Shown here: positions 55,326-64,000 of the stretch, piece by piece
Position numbering within the stretch: the stretch's first letter is position 1
Layout of the letters: the number at the start of each line of letters is the position of its first letter
Assembly: GCF_963576675.1 (NCBI RefSeq)
Contig: NC_088917.1
Location: 15,342,001-15,406,000, forward strand
Source of the DNA: Euphorbia lathyris
Lineage: Eukaryota > Streptophyta > Magnoliopsida > Malpighiales > Euphorbiaceae
Direction: 5' to 3'
Length of the DNA: 64,000 nt
The notes under the pieces: model-generated
What the model was told of the DNA's origin: nothing
Seen by the model: only the letters and a program-made list of their open reading frames with translations
The model's database searches: none
Position numbers and translations under genes: made by a program

Positions 55326-55859
55326 TTACACAAGAATCCAGAAACAGGAGAAAATTAGATAAGCAAATCTATATACCTGCCAACCTCCTAAATTACAAAG
55401 GAAATCTGATAAACAAAACTGTGGAATGTCTGTCCACCAAACCAGATCTGAACTCGTTCTTCCATAATTAGCCAGAAGATCCGCAACTTGGTTTCCTTCA
55501 CGGTAAATGTGGGAAATCACTACTGTCATGGATTCCAAATTTTTAAGACACGTTAACCAATCTTGCCTGAGACACCAAGGAACGACTCTCGTCCTATTCC
55601 GCAGCGAGTGAACAACGAACGTCAAGTCACTCTCGAGCCAAAGCCGCAACCAGCCCTTGTTGAATGCCATGTTAATGGCTGTTATTGCTGCCGAAAGTTC
55701 AGCAGCATAAGGAAAAGCCGATCTCATGTGATAGTAGAAAGAACCGGAGAAATCACCTTTTGCCGATCTGAACACGCCCCCGCAACCCGCTAATCCTGGG
55801 CTTCCAATGACTGAAGCGTCTGTATTGACCTTCATCCAGGTATCCGGCGGCGTTTGCAA
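55326..55859 (-). CDS. RNase H-like protein (plant RVT_3 type), 177 aa
   Basis: A single open frame with the plant RNase H-like fold common at the end of LINE ORF2 and as stand-alone copies. WMKVNTDASVIGSPGLAGCG carries D14, AELSAAI carries E54, ESDLTFVVHSL carries D78, and EGNQVADLLANYG carries D127, so all four catalytic acids are present. No RT or endonuclease lies beside it. The last ~20 residues (VYRFAYLIFSCFWILV) look like read-through of an intron, since GGCAG/gtatat precedes them. It would degrade RNA in RNA/DNA hybrids if expressed. It could be a LINE 3' fragment or a small domesticated gene. Confidence 0.65.
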   Translation of the reverse strand: MQTPPDTWMKVNTDASVIGSPGLAGCGGVFRSAKGDFSGSFYYHMRSAFPYAAELSAAITAINMAFNKGWLRLWLESDLTFVVHSLRNRTRVVPWCLRQDWLTCLKNLESMTVVISHIYREGNQVADLLANYGRTSSDLVWWTDIPQFCLSDFLCNLGGWQVYRFAYLIFSCFWILV

Positions 55860-56290
55860 ATAATTTCAAATTATTTCCAAATAATTAAGGTTTCCAAATA
55901 ATTTCACTCCTCAAATTAAGTTTAATTACTTTTGAAATAACTGAAAATTAATTTTCTCCAAATTGTTGGGAATTGCATTATTAAATTACTTTTACGACTA
56001 CATATGTGAAGTAAAAGACAAAAAAATGCAAAAAAAAAAAGAAAGGATTTATCAAGGTCTTTTCTCATATATGTAGATCTATATGAAAAAGGAAGTTTGC
56101 AGTGGCAGAGCCAGACTTAAAATTCTGGAAGGGCTCCACTGTATGAAGATTTTTTTTTCTTAATAGCGACTTAGGGTTTTGATTCATATTAGTCAAATCA
56201 AAATTTTTAAATTTTTGATAATGTGAGGGTAAATTTGATCTTAATTGGAAACACTGAGGTGCAAAACAACTGAGCTTCAATATAAAGTAA
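55860..56290. other. AT-rich intergenic stretch
   Basis: Short direct repeats of CAAATAATT near 55855-55905. A segment near 56100 (GCAGTGGCAGAGCCAGAC) resembles ends of a common plant repeat. No gene is supported. Confidence 0.4.
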
Positions 56291-56628
56291 GGATAAGGTG
56301 CAAAAATACCCTAACGTTTATACCTAAGAACAATTTTACCCCTAACATCTAAAATGATGCAATTTTAACCTTAACGTTGGCAGCCAATAGCAATTTGAAC
56401 GTTGACAAGTTTGGTCAATTGAAGAAATTATTCATCAAATTGTCTCCTCAGTCATGAATCTTGTCATCTACACTTCACATATATGTGTCATTTTATCATC
56501 AATTAGTAAGAGACCACAAATATATGATTAAACGTGAATTTTTTTTAAAAATATACTATATTTTATCATTCATTAGGGGTAAAATTACTCATGTCTGTAC
56601 ACGCTAGAGGTATTTCTATACCTTATCC
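56291..56628. mobile_element. Candidate MITE, 338 bp
   Basis: Terminal inverted repeats of about 20 bp: GGATAAGGTGCAAAAATACC at the left, and at the right the reverse complement of GGATAAGGTATAGAAATACC (17 of 20 agree). AT-rich and non-coding inside. TATAAA occurs close to both ends but is not flush, so the target duplication is uncertain. Confidence 0.65.
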
Positions 56629-57297
56629 CTATAAATTAATATTACTAATTAAGAGCTGAGATACAAATAGTCAATTTAAACTAAAAAAATACAATTAAAA
56701 ATAATAAAGGAGACCTCACTCCCTCCTATCCACCATAACCGCTGCCCTTAATCAGTAAATCCCTGCTGTCCTCGCCGTCGCCGTTCAGTGCCGCCACGAG
56801 TTCGGTCGTCCCTCCTTCGCCTCTGCCGCTGTGAGAGTTTGCTGCTGCACGTTTGCGTTGTCATCCTTTGCCTCTCCTATTCGTTCCCCAAAGTGTGTTG
56901 TGGCATCGCCGCTTGGCTCGGTTTCGTCTCCGGCAACCGCTGGCTTATTACGACTCCTCTGCTCCCCTCCTACTGTCGCGCAACTGACCGTTCTGGTTCG
57001 GCTTGCACCGTATGGGGTGCTCGGGTTAGTATCTCTGTTTCTTTGAATCTTGGCTTTCGCCTGTGTTGATTTGGGATTAGTTTGGTGGTTTTTTTTGCTG
57101 GATTGTGTTGGTGATAAAATTGTGGATTGTAGTTTCCAAGATTTAGTCTCACGGATAGTAGTTTTGCTGTGATTTGTGTTTCTTGAAGTGCTGGATTTTT
57201 CTCGTTTCCTTATTGTTTTTGTGTTGTCCTGTTAGGGAGTTGCTTGTATTGTGTAGTGGTGTTCCCTTTATTGTTATTGCTGCTGATTTAGAAAATC
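56629..57297 (+). other. Probable LINE 5' untranslated region
   Basis: GC content rises at about 56740-57010 (CCGTCGCCGTTCAGTGCCGC), unlike its AT-rich surroundings. Lies directly before LINE ORF1. Small frames here show no recognisable domain. Where the LINE begins cannot be fixed. Confidence 0.45.
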
Positions 57298-57315
57298 TTG
57301 AATCCATGTACTGAT

Positions 57316-58531
57316 ATGGCTGGTGTGGAGAAAGCTATAAACAACATGTCCCTTTCTGATGGGGAGGAGGAGGCCCTTGATCTCAGTGGACCTTCCTCCA
57401 ATCCTATCGCTAAAAATAATGGGTTAACACTGGTTGGTCGTTTCCTGTCGGATCGAACAATAAATAATGTCGCCATGAAGGCCAGAATGGCAACTATTTG
57501 GAGACCTAAGAGGGGTGTAGCAATTTCTGAACTGTCAACAAATAAGTATGTCTTTGAATTCTATCATGAAGTTGATATGTCTCGTGTTGTGGCTGGGGGT
57601 CCATGGTCTTTTAACAATCATTTGCTTGTGCTTGCTGTCTGAAAGGACGAGCCTTCCCCTAAGCTGGTTGAACTGAATATTGCAGACTTTTGGGTTCAAA
57701 TTTATGATCTGCCTATAGGATCTATGTCTGAAGGTGTAGGTAGACAGATTGGGGACTTCATCGGAAAGTATCTTGAGTATGATCTGAATAACAATGCTGC
57801 CTTGAGAAGGCAGTTTATGCGTCTTAGAGTCTCTATTGATGTGAGAAAACCTCTGAAGAGGATGAAGAAGATTAGGAAGGGCAAGGAGGAGTGGGCTTAT
57901 ATATATATCTTTCAAGTATGAGAGATTGGGTACTTTTTGTTACATCTGTGGGCTGTTGGGACACACTGACAGATATTGTGAGAAAATCTTCACATTGAAG
58001 CCTGAGGAGATTACACGTGAATGGGGAGAATGGTTGAAGGCCCCGACTCGTAGGATTGGGGGACATGCTAAATGTGAAGTGGCTGAGAGCTAGGCTATGG
58101 TTTCAATACCGGGTAGAGGGAGCACTAAAGAGAACACGGGTACTAAATCTCCGTCAATAGCGAAATTGAATGTAGAGAAGGAGGCAGGAAAGGAAAATAT
58201 TCCTGCAGGACAGTTAAGTGAGAAACAGAAAGGCAAGAAGGTAGTGGGGAGTGGGAGTGCATGTGTGCAGAGTACCAGGGAGGGTGAGGTAGATAATATG
58301 GCAGTGGACAGTGATGAGGATGGATTAGAACTGGAGGATGACCGTAAGTGCAGACGTGCGGGCCCAGATTCGATTTCAGTACAAGTAATAGTGAGCAAGT
58401 TACAAGGTAATGGATCCGATTTGAGTTTGAACACTCCGAAGGTGATAGTTTCTACGTCTCAGGTAGATTCTTCCCCTTCTCTTGTTACAGAAACGACGCG
58501 ACCTGGGGAGCAGGTCCGCCGAGGATTATGA
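57316..58531 (+). pseudogene. LINE ORF1 (DUF4283-type nucleic-acid-binding protein)
   Basis: Begins MAGVEKAINNMSLSDGEEEA. The DUF4283-like domain has NNGLTLVGRFLSDRTIN and FEFYHEVDMSRVVAGGPWSF, followed by DFWVQIYDLPIGSMSEGVGR. After a (TA)n frameshift near 57905 comes a zinc knuckle (CYICGLLGHTDRYC, CX2CX4HX4C) and an acidic/Ser-rich tail. A TGA at 57640-57642 and a TAG near 58091 also interrupt it. ORF1 normally coats LINE RNA. The final TGA overlaps the ORF2 start as ATGA. Confidence 0.85.
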
Positions 58532-58918
58532 ATTGTCTGAGCTGGAACTGTCGGGGGTTGGGGAACTCTCGGGCAGTTCAGTCTTTCGGGGAGCTTGTTA
58601 AAACAAGCAAACTAGATATGATTTTTTTGATTGAAACACTTGTATCTAGTTCTGTTATGGATGGATTGAAAAGAAAGTTTGGATTTGAAGGCTTTTTCTC
58701 TGTTGACTGTAGAGGTAGAAGTGGGGGCCTTGCCCTACTTTGGAGAAAGCTATACATGGCTTCAGTGGTTTCATTCTCGGATCACCACATTGAAGTTCAG
58801 ATGCATGATATTGAGAGGGGTGATTGGAGGTTGGTGGGATTCTATGGCCATGCTACTCGGGCCAATCATGGTGGCTCATGGAGTTTACTGGCGCAGCTGT
58901 GTTCTAGTTCGATCCTTC
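58528..58918 (+). pseudogene. LINE ORF2 start: APE-type endonuclease, truncated
   Basis: MNCLSWNCRGLGNSRAVQSF opens an endonuclease/exonuclease/phosphatase domain (SWNCRGLGN, then FLIETLVSS with the E of the active site, and GGLALLW). The Athila-2 LTR interrupts it after about 130 codons, before the remaining catalytic motifs. The rest of the LINE would lie beyond Athila-2, outside the window. Confidence 0.88.
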
Positions 58919-60172
58919 TGTTGTCTTCTTTTTAGACTCTAGCAAGTGCACTAGATACAAGTAATAAAGTGATAAGTGAGTATCGCCTCCACAGGGATTG
59001 TGATTCAAATCAATATTAGAAATCGTTGCTAAACAGTGTGTGTCACAACAGTGTCTTCCTTTATGGTTGATTGTTTGATGTTGGATACTTAATAATTTAG
59101 GCAGACTGATGAAACAAGAAAATGAAATAACTTTGTAAAGATTTTAGAGAATAAAACAGGCTCGACATAGCCGATACTACATTCCATGAATACAAGACAA
59201 TGCCAATGAAGCCAAAGTTTCAGTTTTGAAGTGAGTTTGAGTCAACTTTCGTGTGTTCTCAAACTCCTAAGATTTACTAACATCTTTAGCGTCCTAAAGA
59301 TACGTTCTTTCTAGCATTAAGAACAAAACTGCATTTCTAGATGAGAAAACCCTTGACACAACCTTCTAACTTGTCAGCTTCGAAGTTGGGAGATCAATAG
59401 AGATATCGGTGAAGATGAAAGCAGTGTCCTATCATTCATCTAACACATACATACATGCTTGAGCAAGAAAGTTAAATCCTCATTGACCACAACATTGGCA
59501 AAATACTAAATATTCATAAAAACGTTGTAAAACTTACATCACCAGGCCGGCCAGGCCGTGCCCGTTCAAAATGTCTACTTACTCATATCGAGCAGTGAGC
59601 AGAAGAGGATTCTTGATACAGCTTGAGACTCCATGGGAGTTCTCCTCTCTTTGCTATTCTATCTTACTTTCAAAATACTAAAAGAAATCCGCCCTTAAAC
59701 TAATCTCTGCTTTTCCTATTTAAAGGGAAAGACATAGCCAAAATAGGTACAACATTTCGTACCTTTTCTACAAAATAAGTCAACTACCAACTACAATTTA
59801 AATAAACTAAAATGATTAACTTTAGATTAACCCTTAAACACTCAAGGGGGTGAAACTTCAAGTCATCTTGCTTCTTTAGGCAATCCCATCGCCACACACT
59901 TTCACCTGCCGCTCTGCCGCTTTCCCTGCCACTGTCACCATGATCTGTCGCTGTCCGTCATTGGAAAAATCCGGCGTTTGACCGCTGGATACAAGTAAAG
60001 CTCCACTCCTCTTGGCTTTAGCAAAACAAGCTGTTTCCAGCGAGTTTAGCATTTCTCTTTGCTTATCTGCATAAGGACCGTAATTAGTCTTTATTTCTTA
60101 CCAAATGACATAATAACATACCCAATTCCCTTATAAATACTATGTTAAACTAAGTCAATTTCATGCCTAACA
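58919..60172 (-). repeat. Athila-2 3' LTR
   Basis: 1254 bp, TGTTGTCTTC to GCCTAACA on the + strand. Same family as the solo LTR at 15331-16582. The - strand start TGTTAGGCATG follows a PPT. Confidence 0.88.
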
Positions 60173-60190
60173 AATACCCCCAAATTGAAC
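60173..60190 (-). other. Athila-2 polypurine tract
   Basis: The - strand reads CAATTTGGGGGTATTTG right before the LTR start. Confidence 0.8.
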
Positions 60191-61023
60191 CTTTTCTTGT
60201 CCTCAAGCAACAAATTGTAGGAAGGAATCAGAAAAAAAAGTTAGGAATGAAATTAATTTCAAGGAACGAGACAGAGGAAAACAAAAACACAGAACGCTTG
60301 GCATAAAGAGGAATTGAACAGATGCACGCTAAGGTTTCATCGAAGAGCTAAAACTCGTTTTAGAAATCGTGCCCTTTTTGCTCAAGAAATTCCTTAAATC
60401 TTAAAATTTAGACGTCCTCTTTCACTAGGAGTCACCAACTGCCAGACATGCCTCACTAAGGAAGGGACCAATTCACTCATTCTCGCATGGCATTTTTGCC
60501 ATAGGACTAGGCATGCGATTTCACTCCTCAGCTCAGACACCACACCCTTAGGGTGCGAGTTTGCCTATTGGTCCCGTATCCTTGGATCAAAGTTCCTCCT
60601 GACACAGTCCAAAGGACTTATATAGGTTGTAATGTTCGGTTTAGGCTCTGGTTTGACAGTGAAAAGCTATTTAAGTGTATGAATTCTGTCTCTTTGCTAT
60701 TTAATATATGCAGCCTATAATGATTTCTCTTTACACACTCTTTTATCTACACAACCTGTTTACTCATAATCCAGTACTCTTTTGAATATTCATTAAGGTT
60801 CCTTCCTTCTCATGTTATATTCCCCAGTTCTAAACTTTTTCCTTAAGCATTGTTTTGCTCAATTGTTTCTTTTCGCAAAACTTAAGCACATGATTTTTAT
60901 TTTAAACAATTGGCTTTTCAAAGCAAAAGACAGAACTCAGGGCATTTTTGACTTATAAGTGAAAGGAGAGGGCAATCATTCGCGGTTTTTCAGAAAGAGC
61001 AGGTCATGGCTCGACTTGGTGTC
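60191..61023 (-). other. Athila-2 3' non-coding region
   Basis: About 830 bp between the Athila ORF and the PPT. No gene is seen. Confidence 0.55.
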
Positions 61024-61896
61024 CTAATCATTGGGGTGCAAAGCACAGGTGCCTTTTGTGTAGCGGAGAGGGTAACCGATTGACTCCGCAATCCTGGTGA
61101 CAATGCTTCCACAACAGATGATCGATGAGTTTTTCTTGGAAAAAGCGCTGATGTACTCTCCGAACCAGAATCCCAAATTCATTCTCGGACCAACTGCCAT
61201 ACTCCACAACGCGGTGAGATCTGCATGTGGCATGGTGGCTTGGTTTTCCCGGGCGAAGATTGTACTGGAGATCAACTTGTGCAAATACCGAACAGCGTAA
61301 TCATCGATATTGGACGCCTTGGATGAACTGTCGTCATAATGTTTCTGTCCTGAAAGTGATTCCCAGAAGGCCACAGGGTCGAAAACATTAGGCGTTGTGG
61401 TGAATGCCTCTTTATAGCTCTCGGATTCAAGATCGTCATCGTCGGCAGCACCAAGCATCTGGTTGAACAGGTTAAGCGAAGGCCTCTGGGAGTGACCCAT
61501 GAGCCTGAAGCTAAATTTTCCCTCTTCGTCAGGTTCGGTTATCTCAGCGTTGTGCTTAAACGTGGCCAAGAACTCGAGTGTTAGTTCCCGATAGGCAGGT
61601 TCCGTCATTTCAAAGAAACATTCAAAATGACCGGCCTTCATGAGGGTGCGCACACGATCCTCGAGCTTTAGCCTCTTTAGGGATTCCCAGCAAACTGTTC
61701 GGATCGGTCCGAACTGAAGTTTTGCTAACTCATCATAGTACGCCTGTACAGAGGCGTCTTTAAACTGGGAGAGTTTCTTGACCAGCTTCTCTTTCTTGGA
61801 AGATCCCTCTATTTTCACGTTTTTGCCCGAGCCTCGGGTTCTCATTTCGCTTTCTAGTTTAAGTAGGGTTTTCCAGTGGTATAGGGCACAGATCAT
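61024..61896 (-). CDS. ATHILA ORF1-family protein (290 aa)
   Basis: A complete frame located after integrase, where Athila elements carry their additional ORF. AYYDELAKLQFGPIRTVCW, HFECFFEMTEPAYRELTLEF, FRLMGHSQRPSLNLFNQMLG and the histidine-bearing end CALHPND fit the ATHILA ORF-1 family (Pfam PF03078, from memory). No enzyme motif and no clear signal peptide or membrane segment are visible. Its function is not known; the region has been called env-like by position only. The frame has no internal stop, but the N-terminal start is chosen only as the longest Met frame. Confidence 0.82.
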   Translation of the reverse strand: MICALYHWKTLLKLESEMRTRGSGKNVKIEGSSKKEKLVKKLSQFKDASVQAYYDELAKLQFGPIRTVCWESLKRLKLEDRVRTLMKAGHFECFFEMTEPAYRELTLEFLATFKHNAEITEPDEEGKFSFRLMGHSQRPSLNLFNQMLGAADDDDLESESYKEAFTTTPNVFDPVAFWESLSGQKHYDDSSSKASNIDDYAVRYLHKLISSTIFARENQATMPHADLTALWSMAVGPRMNLGFWFGEYISAFSKKNSSIICCGSIVTRIAESIGYPLRYTKGTCALHPND

Positions 61897-62474
61897 GAAC
61901 TGCCTTTGTGAAAAGAAATCTCAAAGAAAAGAAAGAAATATGGTGAAAGACGGACTGAACTGAGATACATCTTCTTTAAGTAGGGGAAACGAGGCGTCTT
62001 CTCGCCAATCTGTCATTATAAGGTCGAATCAAAGTCGGCCACCTGGACATTTGGCAGAAAGGCGCGTATTTTCGAATTAGAATAACGGTCAAGATTTGAT
62101 TTTAGCATTTATATCTCCCCAATCATTCAATCTTATCGAGGAGAAAAAACAGGCGGTATGATTGCCTATTTGGCATAGGAGTGGACGTTCCACTTTACCT
62201 AGCTTTTAATAAAACAAATTTTTACCGCCCTAATTTCTACGATATTCCCTTCCCTACAAAACAGGTACAATTGTACTACCTCACCTTTGGAAGGATTTTT
62301 AGGTTTTACAATTGTGCCTGGGCAGAAGATTACTCATGATGAAGTAAAACTCAAACACAATTGACACAAGAATAATAAAAAAAATAAAAATAAAAGTATA
62401 AATAAAAATCAATAAAATGCAAAGTTACTTGTGCTACAATTGGTGTTTGTAGCGGACACCCTGTTCTCTTGCTT
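61897..62474 (-). other. Athila-2 spacer between integrase and extra ORF
   Basis: About 580 bp, AT-rich, with no coding sequence recognised. Confidence 0.5.
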
Positions 62475-64000
62475 TTACTGAGTTGGGGGATCCTGGAAAT
62501 GAACAGTATCGATCTTCCTTATGTGATCGTTCTCTAAATATGGTTTTAATCTTTGCCCGTTCACCTTAAAAGGAACACCCCCGTATTTGAAAATTTCAAC
62601 AGCTCCATGTGCAAATACACGGTTCACAATGAATGGTCCTGACCATCTTGACTTGAGCTTTCCTGGAAAGAGCCTCAATCGTGAATTGTAAAGAAGGATG
62701 TTTTGTCCCTCATGAAACACCTTGTTCATGAGCTTTTTGTCGTGCCACTGCTTGGTCCTGGCTTTGTAATTCACCGCATTTTCGTACGAGAACAGTCTGA
62801 ATTCCTCCATTTCGCTCAATTGTAAACTTCTCTATTCACCAACAGCCTATGTCTCAAAATTTAAAAATGTTAACGCCCAAAATGCGAGGTGTTCCATTTC
62901 CACCGGCAGGTGACAAGATTTCTCGTATAACAACCGAAACGGAGACATTCCAATCGGTGTTTTATAAGCGGTACGATATGCCCATAGAGCATCATCGAGC
63001 TTGTTTGCCCAATCCCTCCGAGAGTTGCCAACAGTTTTCTCTAAAATTCTTTTTATTTCTCTATTGGACATCTCCACCTGTCCACTGGTTTGTGGATGGT
63101 ATGGTGTGGCAATCCTGTGTGAGACTCCAAGTTTCCCCATTAATTTTTCAAATTTTGCATTACAGAAGTGGGTCCCTTGATCACTGATGATCGCTCGTGG
63201 GACCCCGAATCTGGCAAACAGCCTTTTCAGAAATTTTACAACCACACGGGCGTCATTGGTGGGACTAGCCATTGCTTCGACCCACTTGCTCACATAATCC
63301 ACAACCACTAAGATGTATTTATTTCCTAAGGAAGTTGGGAATGGTCCCATAAAATCTATGCCCCAAATGTCAAAAATTTCGCACACAACTATGTTGTTGA
63401 GGGGCATAGCATTTCGAGCCGAAATGTTTCCAGTTCGTTGGCACTCATTGCAAGTGCTAACGAATGCATGAGCATCCTTGAAAAGAGTGGGCCAAAAAAA
63501 ACCTGATTGGAGAACCTTTGCTGTGGTACGGCTTGCGCTATGGTGTCCTCCGGCTTCACGGTTATGACAGTGGCTTAGAACATCCTGTCCTTCTTCTTGC
63601 GATATATATCTTCAAATGATTTGGTCTGCGCACAACCTGAAAAGGTAAGGGTCATCCCAAAAGTAATATTTGACTTCAGAGAAAAACTTCCTTTTTTGAT
63701 TCGTGGATAGGTTGTGTGGTTTGAGCGAAGTTGCAAGGTAATTAGCTATATCGGCGAACCATGGCGCAGACTGTGCCGCATATAGACGCTCGTCAGGAAA
63801 CCTTTCAACGATTTCTGCTTGTTCAAAGCTGCCTTTGTGATCTATCCTTGACAAATGATCTGCTGCAACATTCTCCGTTCCCTTTTTATCCTTAATTTCC
63901 AGATCAAACTCCTGGAGTAATAACAACCATCGGATCAACCTTGGCTTAGCATCTTTCTTCGCGAACAAGTATCTCAACGCTGCGTGGTCTGTGAGAACAA
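62475..64000 (-). pseudogene. Athila-2 pol: end of RNase H and integrase
   Basis: From the window edge, RNase H-associated [20 protein letters not shown] and [10 protein letters not shown] lead into the integrase N-terminus ([20 protein letters not shown] and TCNECQRTG). The core has [11 protein letters not shown] (D), IISDQGTHF (D) and [12 protein letters not shown] (E), all intact. The C-terminal part is [24 protein letters not shown] at about 63611 (after DQII) and two TAGs at about 62825-62846 interrupt it. The RT lies outside the window. This gives a reference for the integrase core missing from Athila-1. Confidence 0.87.

Larger units (their letters stand above)
58919..64000 (-). mobile_element. 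Athila-2: Athila-type Ty3/gypsy element, partial
   Basis: Has a 3' LTR (58919-60172), a PPT, an Athila ORF and integrase/RNase H on the - strand, and then leaves the window. It inserted into LINE ORF2; the flank is CCTTC (58914-58918) and its duplicate is not visible. Confidence 0.9.

Noticed and set aside
56090..56150. GCAGTGGCAGAGCCAG, like the end of a known plant repeat
   Set aside because: Only a short similarity from memory; no partner end could be found, so no element is called.

Overview
The window is plant nuclear DNA, most likely from a eudicot. It is almost entirely transposable elements, with no prokaryotic operons, no rRNA or tRNA genes, and no clear ordinary single-copy host gene. 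The plant assignment rests on Ty3/gypsy elements of the Tat/Ogre and Athila lineages, Ty1/copia elements primed by initiator-Met tRNA, a plant LINE with a DUF4283-type ORF1, and plant-mobile-domain and 'putative gypsy type transposon' proteins. All names come from reading motifs by eye; no database search was possible.

Left part (1-14010): four pieces of one Copia family, here called Copia-S (1.3-kb LTRs). They are a + strand LTR end (1-890), a - strand 3' LTR (901-10995) split by a complete 9.2-kb Tat-type Gypsy element (Gypsy-1, 1243-10488, TSD GTAGT), an LTR that has a PBS on one side and a PPT on the other (11109-12417), and a decayed 3' coding tail (12418-14010).

Central nest (14011-54770): an Athila element on the + strand (Athila-1) is split by Copia-A (20615-51613, - strand, TSD CAAGT). 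The 3' LTR of Copia-A is split by a 20.3-kb Ogre/Tat element (21743-42040, - strand, TSD GCGAG). The reverse transcriptase of Copia-A is split by a Copia-S solo LTR (44186-45528, TSD GTTTC). A solo LTR of the Athila-2 family lies in the 5' LTR of Athila-1.

Right part (54771-64000): AT-rich repeats, a small RNase H-like ORF, a candidate MITE, the 5' half of a LINE, and a second Athila element (Athila-2, - strand) that interrupts the LINE endonuclease and runs off the window.

The most unusual object is the Ogre element. Its main ORF (1955 codons) has four successive Gag/capsid-like modules ahead of protease, G-patch, RT and RNase H. On the opposite strand, between pol and the 3' LTR, it carries a spliced plant-mobile-domain gene with its own TATA box. 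Its U3 has an array of about 13 perfect or near-perfect palindromes beside the TATA box, and its 3' region has two related tandem arrays that both have a 39-bp period. Gypsy-1 carries a different antisense gene in the same position, so both Tat elements share this architecture with unrelated cargo.
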